Assembly: GCA_002778195.1 (NCBI GenBank)
Contig: PCDI01000010.1
Span: 1 to 64,000, forward strand
DNA: 64,000 nucleotides
Direction: 5' to 3'
Source: Raffaelea ambrosiae
Lineage: Eukaryota; Ascomycota; Sordariomycetes; Ophiostomatales; Ophiostomataceae
The position numbers were made by a program, and so were the translations under genes. Shown here piece after piece: positions 1 to 11,272 of the stretch. Every line of letters begins with the position of its first letter. The first letter of the stretch is position 1. The notes under the pieces were generated by a model. The model had not been told where the DNA came from. It was given only the letters and a program-made list of their open reading frames with translations, and did no database searches.

Positions 1-92
1 GGGTCGTCGAAGGACCGCATGTTGTAGATGCTCCCGGGGCGCAGGCTGTCCTCCTTGATGGTCAGGAAGTTGAGCTCGTAGTCGCGATCCAT
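1..92 (-). CDS. Unidentified protein, N-terminal exon only (truncated by window edge)
   Basis: Reading leftward from the ATG at 92-90 gives an uninterrupted 30-codon frame that begins MDRDYELNFLTIKEDS and continues through a GSIYNM stretch to the window edge. I do not recognise the family. The codon pattern is GC-biased like the neighbouring genes, and the ATG follows a run of 16 C (minus strand), so this is probably a real translation start. The rest of the gene lies outside the window and nothing can be said about function. Confidence 0.45.
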   Translation of the reverse strand, partial: MDRDYELNFLTIKEDSLRPGSIYNMRSFDD

Positions 93-2887
93 GGAGGGGG
101 GGGGGGGGGGGTCGACGTAGACGGGGCGCACGGGACTGTGGGCTTTGTGGGCTCCAAGAGCTAAGAGCTGTTGGTTCCGGAGCGCTGAACTGTGTTTCTG
201 GGGGCCCCTCCCGAGGCTTTGTTGACTGTGCCGAGTTGGCTGTCTAGTTGGCTGTCTAGTTGACTGCCTAGTTGACTGTGTCGAGGACGGTCTGCGCAGA
301 GACGCCGGTCCACCTGGGCACAGGGCAAGACCCCAAAGAGAAAGGGATTGTCTTCTCAAAAAACTGACAAAATGTCCGCAGGATCGTTAGTGGCGCCCTG
401 TAAATCACTACGGAGCTGAATAAAGGGCTCGAAAATACGAGTGCGTGCTGCCGATCGCTCGTGGCTTGCAATCCGTCCGTGTGGATCTCGCCAAAGTGGG
501 CCAGCTGTTGTCTCTAGAAGAAAGTGTCTACCAGACGAGGCCACGAGTCCGCGAGTTGTGTGCGTCTGCGTGGCTGCGCGCGAGCGTGTGTGAGGATAGC
601 GTTGGTTGGGCGTCTGGTTCTGCGCTTCGGAGAGCCGCCGCAAGGGAGAAAAAGAAAAAAAAATGGTGGCACGCGAGTCCAACGAGGAAGAGCGTGACGA
701 GCTGGCTGTTAGGGATGGAGACCAGCGCCGTCTCGGGCGACTGCTGGAAAGGGAGAGAGGTGCTAGACGGGGTGCCAAGTCGAGGCGAGGGCTACGTCGC
801 AGGGCCTAAGGACAAGAGACAAAGAGCGATGTGGTGACAGCCGGGCCGTATGGCTGCTCCTTTTGTCTTTCGTTGTTCCTTCCGACTGGAGGTGCTGTCG
901 TGATGTCGTTGTGCTGTTGTGGATTTCGTTATCGGTGGTGTTTTCACGGAATGTATCTTGAATGTACATCGACTGTATCCCGACCGTGTCTTGGATGTGT
1001 CCCGAGCGTTGTATGCTGTTCTCAAACAAATACCGTCATTAATTCGTGCGCGTCGCCATTCGTGGCCGGTCTCGGCTGAGAGGCGGATACGGGAAGAAAG
1101 GCAAGAAATAAAGAAGACCAAAAAAAATAAAGAGAGCTCCAAATTCACAGCGGCTGCGGTTGCTGGCTGGAAGTGGAAAATAGAGTCGCTCTATCTCGAA
1201 CGATGGCGGGAACTATTAGACCCATGATATGGAAAGGAGACGAGGAGGTATATTATTGGCGACAGAGACCGAAAAAAAAAAAAGAGGGAGAGTCAGGGAT
1301 AGAGGAGCGAAAGCGCAGTTGGCCTTACGAGAGTGGACGGACGGCACACCCACACACAGCACGAGACTCTATCTGACAAAAGAGAGGGGTGGCTGCCCGC
1401 CTGTCTGGGCTGGACTCGACTGGCCGAAGGCAGGAACGACGCACAAACCACAAGGGAAGGAGCGGGTGATTCCAAGGGACCGACTCTCTCACTAGGCCGC
1501 TCGCAGACTAACTACTTCGTACTGAGACCCCAAGCCGGGGCCCTTATCTATCCTGCAGGGAAAGAGCCATTGGCAAACGAGAGCAGAGAATCAGTCGAGC
1601 CACTAATACGCCATCACCACCAGCGGACAAGCCAAGCGAGCCAGCAACCACACGGGCCAACAAAATGAAAAAAAAAAGTGGCAGCAAACTGCTGGACCCA
1701 CACCCGAGGTTGGGTAGGAATGAGCCGTTTGGGCTAGTGTGCGCCTTCTCAGTGCGCAGCAGAGAGCGGACGGCCTGTTATCTGGGAGCAGGAGGGAAGG
1801 AACAAACAACGAGGCCTGGCCAAGAGAGTGACCGAGGCATTTCTGCACCCGAGAGAGGGGGCTACACAGTACACAAATACATGTCACTCACACATCTCTG
1901 TTGTACGCGCACAATGCACCTTCCCTACTTCCCGCGTCTGTACGAGTACGGTGTATTTCTCCTGCCCTTTCCTCTTCTCGGAACCGACGGGCTGGGCGCT
2001 ACTCCACTCCCTATCCAGCCAGACAATAAAGATACTCCGCATCACTGATGGTTTCAGTGCAATTGTGAAGGTGGGCCTTCTATCCATTCGTGCTCTGGGC
2101 TACTCGGCCCTCCCTATTCCTACAGCTCAGGGCCCTGCACAATACTTCTCTAATATGTATTATTACTTGTAAGTTGTAGTCTCCAGTAGAGTATATCTGG
2201 GAGTCGTGCAAGCCCTGCAGCCCTCCTGGTCCGAGCTTCTTCTCAACGGGGCAGGTGCAATGGACAGCAGCACGCAAGGCGAAGAAGGCAAGTGCAATAC
2301 ATAGTACATCAGAAAAATAACGAAATGGGGGGGTGGACAGGGCTTTTCTGCTGCCCTGGCGAGACGACATTGAAACGCACTCGGCACTCGCAATTCCCTA
2401 CGGTGCTCGCCGTTCTCCTAGCCATGTCGGCTGTTGGGACCGCTGGCTCCTTTTCAGTTTGCGAGCACTCATAATCGCCCATTCTACCCTCCACCGTTCA
2501 ACCGACTTCTCCGCATAGCCATTTGCTTTCTTTTACTTCTGCACACAAACGCACCACACTCTTGATATTCTCCGCTGCAGCACGATTGCTCGAAATGCTT
2601 GCTCGAAATGCTGTTTCTTAACTTTTCTTGTTATTTTTTTTGTTGTTTCTCTCTCTCTCTCTCTCTCTTTTTTTTTTCGAACACCATGGTTCGCCTGTGC
2701 TCTGCGGCCTCGTATTTATATAATACACTGTCCCATATAATGCACGCGAGCCAGCTCCCAACTTGTATACAATTCAATAATAGCAGATATCCAGGAAAAA
2801 AAAACGAAACAAAAAAAAAGCAACAAATGTCCAGTAACATGAATGCAAAATACGTGCCCCTTAGTCTGATGATGCTACCTCTGTCCG
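93..2887. other. Intergenic region, no convincing gene
   Basis: This 2.8-kb stretch lies between the start of the leftmost minus-strand gene and the stop codon of the GH47 gene. The short open frames on both strands are low in complexity, lack splice-joined partners and show no recognisable domain. It holds a G16 tract (96-111), purine-rich A/G runs around 1080-1310 and a (TC)n/T tract near 2650. It most likely contains the promoter and long leader of the left gene and the 3' UTR of the GH47 gene. Confidence 0.6.
2648..2677 (+). repeat. (TC)n microsatellite followed by poly-T
   Basis: About ten TC dinucleotides run directly into a tract of roughly ten T. It lies about 210 bases past the stop of the minus-strand GH47 gene, so in its transcript strand it would be an A-rich then GA-rich 3' UTR element. 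Confidence 0.85.
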
Positions 2888-5287
2888 TCATGCCGCCGCG
2901 GCTTCCTTTGCCGGTGGTGCAATCGATGCCGACGTCGTCGTCCATGGCTTCCGCTTCCAGCCCGTCGAGAACAAGGGGCCCATGTCGAACCGAGGGAACG
3001 GGTGTGCCTCTGTGTTGATGACGATCTTGTCCAGCGGCAGCAGATCATCGGGCGAGAACAGCAGGTAGAAGTACTTGAGCGTTTCCGCCTGCAAAATGTG
3101 TTAGCATACTGTCTCACGTCTTTGCTCACATCCTATACCCTCCCCCTGCAGTACTTACCAGCCAGAAACTCTCCATGTTGTCGCGCGTCGTCGGCGGCAA
3201 CACGTTGGCATTGTGCAGACTCGTGAACCCGCCGCCCTCGGCCACCGCCGTGTAGTTCATGAACGATTTGAACATCTCCCAACCCCACTCGCGGTACATT
3301 TCGTCGCCCGTGATCCGCCACATGTAGAACAAGCTCTCCACCGTCTCGGGCCGCTGCAGGTTGTGGCTGTCCAGCGGCTTGACCTCAAAGTCCTCCCTCC
3401 ACTCCGCGTCAGCGTCAGGACTGAACTCCGCCGGTGCCTGGTGCGGCGCCGACTCCTTCGGCGGCGGGTTCGCAATATGGAAGTGCGTAATCTCGGCCGC
3501 CAGGCCCGTCTTCATGTACTTGTACATGCCCCAGCACGTCTGCGTCAGCTCACGCGCCAGCTGCATGTCGGCGTCGTGCTGGACTGTCCAAAAGTCGCGC
3601 TTGCGTGCCTCCCTAAGGGGCAAGCCCTCGGTCGCCGCCAGTGCAATTGTGCCCGGCAAGAAGCACACCAGGTGGTCCATCTTGCCCGACATCGGCTGCC
3701 GCAGACCGTCTGGACGCTCGGCCACGATCGTCAAGTGCGATTTCTCCGTGTATGTGATCAGGTGCTTGCGGATCGCCTTGAGTGTGTCCTTCCACATCTC
3801 CTGGTACACCGGCTCCTTCTTGTTCGTCTGCAAGTACTGCTTGATCAGATACTCGTAATACGAGTCGCCCCGACTGCCCAGGCGGATGTTCTGGCTGTAG
3901 AAGTTGCCTTTTTCCGTATCGATGAAGATTGGCACTAGCCCGTCAAACACCCGGCTGCTCTCGTCCACAACCTCCATCACATGTTCCACCTTGTCCCAGA
4001 AGTACTTCTCGCCCGTCAGCTTGGCCAGGTACTTGAACTCCAGCTGCAGTGTCGTCGCCTCGGCCGTCGATGCTGCGCCGCCAAGATCGTGCGACGGAAT
4101 ACCTTCCGACTTGCCAATGTTCACACTCGACATGGGGATCCCCGTTTCTGTGTCAAAGGCGGCCAGGAGTCGGTCCGCCAGATCCTTAGCTTTCTCGAGA
4201 TACAGGTCTTCGCCGCCCGTGCGCTCCAGGTCGTTCATGCTGATGGCCGCCAGCTGTGGGTACTCGTTCGACAGGTAGTGCGCTGCCAGCAGACCGCCCA
4301 TCATGCGGATGGTCGTCTCAAATGTGTTGACATCCTGATCCTGGTCCCAAGTCAGCGACTTGGAGACCCATTCGCGGGCGTGCACCACGCGCGAAGTCAG
4401 ATTCATCAGCATCATCGTGTCGATAGAGTCGATAATGATCCAGCCGAGACCCTTGGAGGCCATTTGTTCGCCGCGCTTCGACATAGGATGGAAGACATCG
4501 TTGCCTAGGGTTGCCATTGAGATTAGAGATGCCCAGATCACTCCCAGTTAGTCCGCGCTCGCTGCTGAGAGAGCTACGTACCCCATGCATATCGCTCGTA
4601 GGCGTCCCAGCTCAGCTCAAAGGCCTCGACGACGCGCTCTCTCCGCTTCAGCCAGTCGGCCTTGCTGTGCGCTTTCTCCTTCCCGTTAATCCACGAGCTG
4701 AACGGCGACTGAGCCAGCTTGTCCTTGTGCGCGTCAAACCAGCCAAGGTAGTACAAGACTGTCAGCAGCACCAACAGCACCAGCCCCAGCACGCGCTTGC
4801 GCCGATACAGCGGGCGCGACCGCTGTGATGGCGGGTATCCGTATGGCTTGTCCTTGTACATGGGCAGCTCGCTGCCTCGATTGTCAAAGATTCCGTGAAT
4901 GCCGCCCAAGATGTTGTTTTGGTCGTGGCTGCGTCCGTGTCCGGGGCCACCTCGCGCAGAGGACCACATGTGATCTTCTGCCAGTCGCTGGGGGTTGCCG
5001 AACGAAGGCACATTCCGGGGCACTGCAAACGCCATGTCTTCTGCACTGATGGTCGTGCTCGTACTTGCGCCGCTCAAGCTCCGCCTCCTGCCGCTCGCAC
5101 CTGCGTTTTCCAAGGCGCTTTCAACCGCGCTTTCCACAGCCTGCCTAGCCTGTATTCCCTTCTCAAGCGCCTGTGCGCTGGCCTCGATGGCCTTGTCTTT
5201 GAAATCGAGTGCCGCACGGGTCGCGGTGGCGCGCAGGATGCCTATCGCTGGGCTTCGGTGCAGGCCAAAGGGATCCCTATTGTTCAT
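2888..5287 (-). CDS. GH47 class I alpha-1,2-mannosidase, type II membrane protein
   Basis: Three exons (5287-4582, 4504-3159, 3088-2888) give 750 residues. Residues 1-165 are a long, partly helical N-terminal tail, 166-183 a membrane anchor (LGLVLLVLLTVLYYLGWF), and the rest a GH47 (alpha/alpha)7 barrel. Family landmarks are DVFHPMSKRGEQM, FETTIRMMGGLL, LGSRGDSYYEYL, MDHLVCFLPGT, RPETVESLFYMWRITGDE and, in the last exon, INTEAHPF, whose Thr usually ligates calcium. GH47 enzymes trim alpha-1,2-linked mannose from N-glycans in the ER or Golgi, or act in ER-associated degradation. I infer glycan trimming but cannot assign it to a particular paralogue such as MNS1. Introns have good GT-AG ends and a CTAAC branch site. 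The N-terminal tail is longer than in yeast Mns1 (549 residues in total). It diverges from ATG10 across 856 bp. Confidence 0.9.
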
Positions 5288-6143
5288 CGCCTGTCATAGG
5301 GTCGCATAGCAGGACCGCCGAGCGAGGGGAAGCAAGGGAGGGTCTTTGTTGGTCGGACAGCAGTCGGATAGGAAAGGAAACAGGGACGCTGTTGGGCAAG
5401 GGTCGAGAAATGCAGAAAGTAGATAAGCGAGAAGTACAAAAGAAAGAAGAAAAAACAGCACAAGTGAATGGCGAGAAAGGGGGCCAAAAAAACGAAGATC
5501 GATGCAGAAAAAACAGATTAAGAACAAATATGCCCCTTTGTGTTGCTGGATAGTCTGGAGGCCCAAATAGGAAAGGGGGAAACACTGCAGGGACCCAGAA
5601 TACGGTGCCAAAAAGGAGAGACACTAGCCAAGCTGCAGGCGATGACGAATGATGCTGGTAGGGCGGAACGACTGGACAAACTCAAGATGTCTGACCAGTA
5701 CAGCTTGACCTTGGAACGTGACCACCTTTTTTTGTGATCTCGTCTTGCCTTGTCTCTGGATCTGGAAAAGGACAGCTGGAACTGCCGGCTTGGGGAGGAG
5801 CGAAGGGTCTCACTGTCATTTAACAAAAAAACTGTCCCCTTCGTACCTGCCTTAATCCACACAGGCTGCCACAGCAAGGTACACCACTGGATCTTACGCT
5901 GTATGATAACTACGGGGTTACTTGTAGTGCGTGGCAGCAGCGCGCGGCCCCCAAAGCCTCCAACTGTGGGGCCGCTGTCGGTCTTTGGGCCTTTGTTAAC
6001 TAACAACCTGGCCTCCCCACATAGACACAGTGAACCCTATTTTTTGGGGGGGTGTTTTTTGGTACTTGCTTGAGTATTTTCAGTCTCCTCCAATATCGCC
6101 CACCTCTCGCCAAGGCCATGCTCCCTGCGTTGCCCGCACCACC
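5288..6143. other. Divergent promoter region between GH47 gene and ATG10
   Basis: These 856 bases separate the two opposed start codons. The left part is A-rich on the plus strand (a pyrimidine-rich leader for the minus gene) and the right part has a T/G-rich run at 6038-6062. I see no extra gene or clear TATA element. Confidence 0.5.
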
Positions 6144-7123
6144 ATGACCACGCAGGCCGCGCCGGCCACCAAGGGCGCCGACTTTCGCGACTATCCCTTC
6201 CTCGCGGAGGACGAGTTTGCCGAGGTCTGCCACAGCCTGGACCGGCTCTATCGCCATGCTACGCTCGGCCCGCTTCGCCGGCGATGGCGGCTATCCATGT
6301 GCACCGCCCTGAACATGGCGTCGTTCTCGGCCGCCAGCGAGTACACCACCTACATCCAGATCACCCGTCCGCTGGAGCTGGGTGCTGGTGGCGCTGCAGG
6401 GGACGCTGCTGATGACGATGATCTGCTGAGCCAGCTGGACAAGATCTCGCTGTCATCTGTCGGCCGCACAAACTCGGCAGACTCGGGCATCGGCGAGGAG
6501 GACGAGGCCATGGTCGAGGCTGAAGAGGCCGATACAGTAAGTGAAAGGGGTGCTCATGTGACATACAACATCGGTGCAGAGTGCTCATAAAGCAACACAG
6601 GCGGCCCTACCCAGACCAGCACAAGCCACCACAGACATCGGCTACGTGACCTATGAGATTCACCTGCACCCAACGTATCGGGCGCCCTGCTTGTGGTTTT
6701 CCCTGCATGGCCTGCCCGACTACGAGCCAGCATTCAGTGTCGACACCGTGTTCCGCCGGCTCGTCCCAGACCAGTTCAAGGACAGCCTGCGCTCCATGGG
6801 CAGCATCGGCGGCATATCGGTCGACGTAAGTCACGAAGGCGGTCACGATTGCGCCTGAGGCAATCAGATCAAACGCTTTTGTATTATAGTGTGTCGTTCC
6901 AGTGATCCCAGGCTAACGCAGCTTCCCGCGTAACTTTCTGCCCTGTTTGCAGTATCATCCCGTCACCGGAGTGCCATCCTTCTTTGTCCATCCTTGCCTT
7001 CTCGGCGAAGCCATGTCCGAGTTTGATTGCTCCAAGGAGAACTACCTCGTGATCTGGCTCGGCCTGGTGGGGGGCTGCGTCAGCCTCTGGGTGCCCAAGG
7101 AAATGGCTCTCCTCTGCAGCTAG
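6144..7123 (+). CDS. ATG10: Autophagy E2-like conjugating enzyme Atg10
   Basis: Three exons (6144-6536, 6601-6825, 6953-7123), all phase 0, give 262 residues. The last exon carries the Atg3/Atg10 active-site signature FFVHPCLLGEAM, with the predicted catalytic cysteine at residue 221, followed by YLVIWLGLVGGCVSLWVP, typical of the fold's C-terminal strands. Atg10 takes Atg12 from the E1 Atg7 and conjugates it to Atg5, which autophagosome formation needs. Exon 2 holds the VTYEIHLHPTYRAPCLWF beta strands. An acidic Ser-rich stretch (about residues 85-131) interrupts the fold as an insertion. I chose 6144 because the ATG has a favourable CACCATGA context and because upstream in-frame sequence is not protein-like; the upstream in-frame ATG at 6030 is less likely. 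Confidence 0.9.
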
Positions 7124-7324
7124 TCCGAAGGGCGACGGAAACGAAACAATCCGCTATTATGACGCTCTTTGATTAAGCCGTTTTTCAGCAGGGTGAGAGG
7201 GTCTCGGTCCTGTGCACAGTAGTGCACTCAGTGCATGCGACAATGGTCCGGGTGACAAAAGGACCGAAGATGGGTATCATGAATCTCTTTTTTTTGGCCT
7301 TCTCTTGCCCTGCCTAGTTTCCTT

Positions 7325-8135
7325 CTACTCGTCGTCGCTGTCCTCCTCCATAGCCACGTCGCTGTCACTGTCACTGTCGCTCTCTTCCTCCTCTTCCCGG
7401 GTGCGCTTCTGCCCTCTGGCCTCGGCTGACTCGGCCGTTTTCGAGTCAGTGGTGGCTGCGGTGGCGGGCTTGGGAGCAGCAGGTGGTGGTGCCGACGCCG
7501 ACCCTGGTACTGGCGCGTTGAAGATGCTCTGCTGCAGTTCAGTTACTTCGGCGGGTTTGGCGGCTGTCGGCAGCTGGAAGGTGCCATCTAATCTGGCGAC
7601 CACATTTGATTTTGATTTGGCATAGGTGATTTTCTGGAGAGGCAGATTCATTGTTAGCTTGTTCCCATCTCCCAAATAGATAGAGTCATAGATTCATAGA
7701 CCGGTCTATAGAGAATCACGAGCAACAGAATCAGAGAAAGATTGAAACCCACAAGATCCTGCCCCAGGAATGAAAAGCCTTCGAGGGACCGCATAGCCTG
7801 TGTAGCTGCCTGTACATCACGGAACACAATATGTGCTTGTCCGCGCATCTTCATCGTCTTGAGCGCGACAACATCGAGGACAGCGCCGTAGGTCGAGAAC
7901 AGAAGGTATAGTGCCCGCCGCAAGTCCTCCTTCTGTATCTTGGCAGATGGAAGATTTCGCACGTATAGACTAGTAGGAGAGAGGGTCAGTAACAGCTGCG
8001 ACGCGAGGTAGCCGTCAGAATGAAGGGTAGGGCACAGAGAGACTGGACTCACGTCTGGTTAGGAGGGATCGGCACCACCTTGGCCGGTAGGCCATTTCCT
8101 TGAGGCAGGCTGCGCGGTGCGGCTGCAGTTGCCAT
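7325..8135 (-). CDS. U1A/U2B''-type snRNP protein (RRM, MSL1-like)
   Basis: Exons 8135-8053, 7969-7753 and 7633-7325 give 202 residues. The N terminus IPPNQTLYVRNLPSAKIQK starts an RRM of the U1A/U2B'' type. It keeps RNP2 (LYVRNL) and an RNP1-like RGQAHIVF, and ends with KITYAKSKSNVVARLDG. These proteins bind the U1 stem-loop 2 or U2 stem-loop 4 hairpin, the U2 form together with U2A'; fungi often have one ancestral-type protein, so U1 versus U2 cannot be decided here. The second RRM of animal U1A/U2B'' is absent. In its place is an Ala/Pro linker and a strongly acidic Ser-Asp-Glu tail. The middle junction uses a GTGGGT donor, and the exon 2/3 splice restores the family sequence across the join. 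Its start faces ARC40 across 440 bp. Confidence 0.88.
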
Positions 8136-8575
8136 GGCGTGCGACCGGGAAGCGACAATTGAGGAGGACGTTATGTAGAGGGGGGGGTCCTGTCAACGAG
8201 TGTCGCCTGGAGGCTGGCTCAAATGTTCGTTTCCAGGAACTCGGCGCGTCGTCCTGAAAAAAATCCCCAAGCTGGACCGCTGACATAATCATTTGGGGGC
8301 TAGAGTAGACAGTGAGAATTGTGGACTAACTGCACGGTGCCCCTCCCTGTGCGGACCCCCCCCCCCGCCACAGGCAATACGCAAGCCCCATAGAGCATCG
8401 CCAAAGATAAGCGTTTCTCTGTCTGACAACCTCACTTCAACTGTCGACAACGCCCTTCCTAACACCCCCCAAAGCCTGAAAGTGGTAGTAGAGAGCTACT
8501 CCTATCACACGCAGAGCTTCCGAACGGGCCGAGACAACGAAGAAAGAAAGAAGAAATCCCTCGAGTACCGGCACA
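8136..8575. other. Divergent promoter between snRNP gene and ARC40
   Basis: These 440 bases lie between two opposed ATGs. There is a C-run at 8357-8366 and a purine-rich leader (8540-8563) just before the ARC40 start. No additional gene is visible. Confidence 0.5.
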
Positions 8576-9824
8576 ATGGCGGCACCCGAAGTGCACCTCC
8601 TCTTCCACAACCCCATCGCCGACCACTCCTTCTCGGCGGACCGCAAGACGCTGGCCGTTGCCCGGGACACGACTGTTGAGCTGTACGGCCGTGTGGGCAG
8701 CTCTTTCAAGCTCAAGGATGAGCTCAAGGGTCACGACAAGACAGTGACCAGCGTCGACATTGCACCCAACACGGGTCGGATCGTGACTTGCTCGCAGGGT
8801 TAGCTTTGTCTTTTATTCGCACACACACACACACACTTTCTCTTGTTCTCTTCTAACGCTTCCCCAGACCGGAATGCCCTCGTGTGGGAGCCCTCTCCGG
8901 CCGGCTACAAGCCGACGCTTGTGCTGCTCCGCATCAACCGCGCCGCCACGTTTGTGCGCTGGTCGCCCTCCGAGGCCAAGTTTGCCGTCGGCTCTGGCGA
9001 CCGCGTAATTGCCGTCTGCTACTTTGAGGAGGAGAACGACTGGTGGGTCTCGAAGCATCTCAAGAAGCCCATCCGCAGCACCATCACCACCGTCGGCTGG
9101 CACCCCAACTCGGTGCTGCTGGCGGCCGGCTCGACCGACGCCCACGCCCGCGTGTTCTCCAGCTTTATCAAGGGCGTCGACACCCGGCCCGAGCCCAGCG
9201 CCTGGGGCGAGCGCCTGCCCTTCAACACTGTCTGCGGCGAGTACCTCAACAACGCGGCCGGCTGGGTGCACGCCGTGGCCTTCTCGCCCAGCGGCGACGC
9301 CCTGGCGTTTGCCGCGCATGACAGCAGCATCACGGTGGTGTACCCGAGCGCGCCGGATCAGCCGCCGCGGGCGCTGCTGAGCATCCCAACGCAGCTGCTG
9401 CCATTCTCCAGTCTGTTCTGGAACGGCGAGTCCGAGATTATTGCTGCGGGCTACGACTGCGAGGCCTTCCGGTTCCAGGGCGGCGAGAGCGGGTGGGTGC
9501 TGAGCGGCACGCTCGAAGCCAAGGGCGGCGGGGCGGGTGCGGGCGCGGCGCGCGAGGAGTCGGCGCTCAACATGTTCCGGCAGATGGACTTGATGGGCAA
9601 GGCCAAGAACGACACGCAGCTCAAGACGGTGCACCAGAACACGATTACCATCATTCGGCCCTACGAGACGTCCGGCGACGCCGTGACCAAGTTTTCTTGT
9701 ACGTTAAAGCCCTCCACCCCCCCCCCCCAAAAGAGCTAATAGCCACATTTGTTTGAAATTCTTTACTAACTTCAATTTCACAGCGAGCGGCGTGGACGGA
9801 CGGGTTGTCATCTGGCACACGTAG
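8576..9824 (+). CDS. ARC40: Arp2/3 complex subunit 1 (ARPC1/Arc40), WD40 protein
   Basis: Exons 8576-8798, 8868-9698 and 9784-9824 give 364 residues, normal for ARPC1. It is a WD40 propeller with the subunit's hallmark sequences GHDKTVTSVDIAPNTGRIVT, CSQDRNALVWEP (spanning intron 1), RAATFVRWSP, VCYFEEENDWWVSKH and a final GVDGRVVIWHT. Between blades 6 and 7 is the insert bearing ALNMFRQMDLMGK, which in ARPC1 is the arm touching actin and nucleation-promoting factors. The Arp2/3 complex nucleates branched actin filaments at endocytic patches. Intron 1 contains an (AC)n run and intron 2 a C-run. The 14-codon third exon is short but completes the last blade. Confidence 0.95.
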
Positions 9825-10112
9825 ACAGAGGAGGCAACCATCGTAGCTTGGTGTTAGGAAACGGTAGAAGGTAATCGATTTAAAACCAAAGCCAAGTGTT
9901 CCTTTCTTTGTGCATGACGCCCTATTTTGTTTCTGCTTTTATCTGATGTGTTTTTCTTTATACCAAGTTTTTTTCTTTCTTTTTTTTTTCTCTAAATGCT
10001 TTGGGTAAGAAACCGGATCTCCGTGTAGCTGTAAAGACCCGCAACACAACCCAGACGATGGGCTAGACGGCCCAACCAGGAGCACAACAAGATCAAACCA
10101 ACTGCTGGCCAC
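9825..10112. other. 3' UTRs between convergent ARC40 and HIS1
   Basis: These 288 bases separate two stop codons. A T-rich run (9950-9995) is suitable for ARC40 3'-end formation. No gene is seen. Confidence 0.5.
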
Positions 10113-11272
10113 CTAGCTGTTCCGTGTGTTGTGAATATCCAGGATCAGTACATCTGTGGCGCCAGCCTTAACGAGCGCGTCCATGACTGTGGCAATCTTC
10201 TTCTTCTCCACCATGGCGCTGACAGCCACCCAGTCGGCGTCGTCAAGCGAGGTGATGGTCGGCGCCCGCTTACCAGGGGTGATAGCAGTGACCAGGGGCA
10301 ACCGCGAGCGCTCCACGTTGTACTGGCAGAGGACGTATTTTTGGGCGGTGATGACGCCGCTAATGCGGGCGGCGATCAGGTCGACGAGTTCGGTGTTACT
10401 GGGCGTCTTTGACTTGATCAGAATAGCGGTTGATTCGACGACGGTGTCAATGGCCTTGAGGCCGGCCGCACGCATAGTCTCACCAGACTCTTACATTACC
10501 GACGGCATTAGTTATGACCATGAAGACAATAAAAAAAGCCACAAAAATCAGAAACCAGGGTGGATAGTTTTTCTTACCAACAAGATCGACGATGCCGTCG
10601 GCCACGCCCAGAGCGCAGGCAGCCTCCACACTGCCGCTCAGCTCAATGATGTTGGTGCGCAGCTTGCGGCCGCTCTCACCGTTGGCCTGGCCGTCCTGCT
10701 CCAGACGGGCAAAGTACTCCTCCGCAAGGTGGACAAAGCTGGTACCAATGTTCTTACCGACAAGGTCGCTCGGCTTGGTGTAGCTGCCCTTCTCCGGGAC
10801 CTGGACCTGGAGCTTGCAGTCTCCGAAGCCCAGCTCCATGATGGTCTCGCAGCCCTTGGTGCTGCCGGGCGTTGCCTTGGAATCATGCTCCTGGACCTGG
10901 TCGATACCCGTGATGCCCAGGTCGACACGACCCTCGCCCACGAACGTCGGGATGTCGGCAGCGGGAAGGAAGATCAGAGCGATCGGAAGGTTCTTGACGA
11001 GGGCAATGTCGAGGCGGCTCTCTCTCCGGAACTGAATGTCGGCACCCTGCAGGAGGTTCAGGGCAGGTTGTTGCAGGCGGCCCTCTGTGTGTGGTCAGTC
11101 ACAATGTCGCAGGGCGGCACATAGAGCAATTTGGAGTTGACTCACTCTTGGGAACGGCAAAGAGCAAACGCCCTCCAAGTCTGGTTCAGGTCAGCATTGG
11201 CGGTCCTCGCGGGGGCTATGTGAGTAAGAAGACATGCGAGAGAGGGCAGACGAACGAGTGAACCAAGTCCAT
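10113..11272 (-). CDS. HIS1: ATP phosphoribosyltransferase (histidine biosynthesis step 1)
   Basis: Exons 11272-11256, 11180-11146, 11084-10578 and 10489-10113 give 311 residues. The enzyme condenses ATP with PRPP as the first, feedback-inhibited step of histidine synthesis. Recognisable pieces are RLLFAVPKKGRLQ, RESRLDIALVKNLPIALIF, VGEGRVDLGITGIDQV, the phosphate-loop region ELSGSVEAACALGVADGIVD, and the C-terminal ACT-like regulatory domain. The first exon is only 17 nt (MDLVHS), and its donor reads GTTCGT instead of the usual GTAAGT. I chose it because the second exon has an in-frame stop just upstream and the join reproduces the length and start of other fungal HIS1 proteins. A TGAGTCA element (11590-11596) lies upstream. 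Confidence 0.92.

Noticed and set aside
445..837. 130-codon plus-strand open frame
   Set aside because: Low-complexity Arg/Lys-rich sequence crossing purine runs, with no splice partners or similarity.
11138..11144. TGACTCA inside HIS1 intron 2 as a second Gcn4 site
   Set aside because: It overlaps the GTGAGTCA splice donor of the intron, so the match is explained by splicing consensus.
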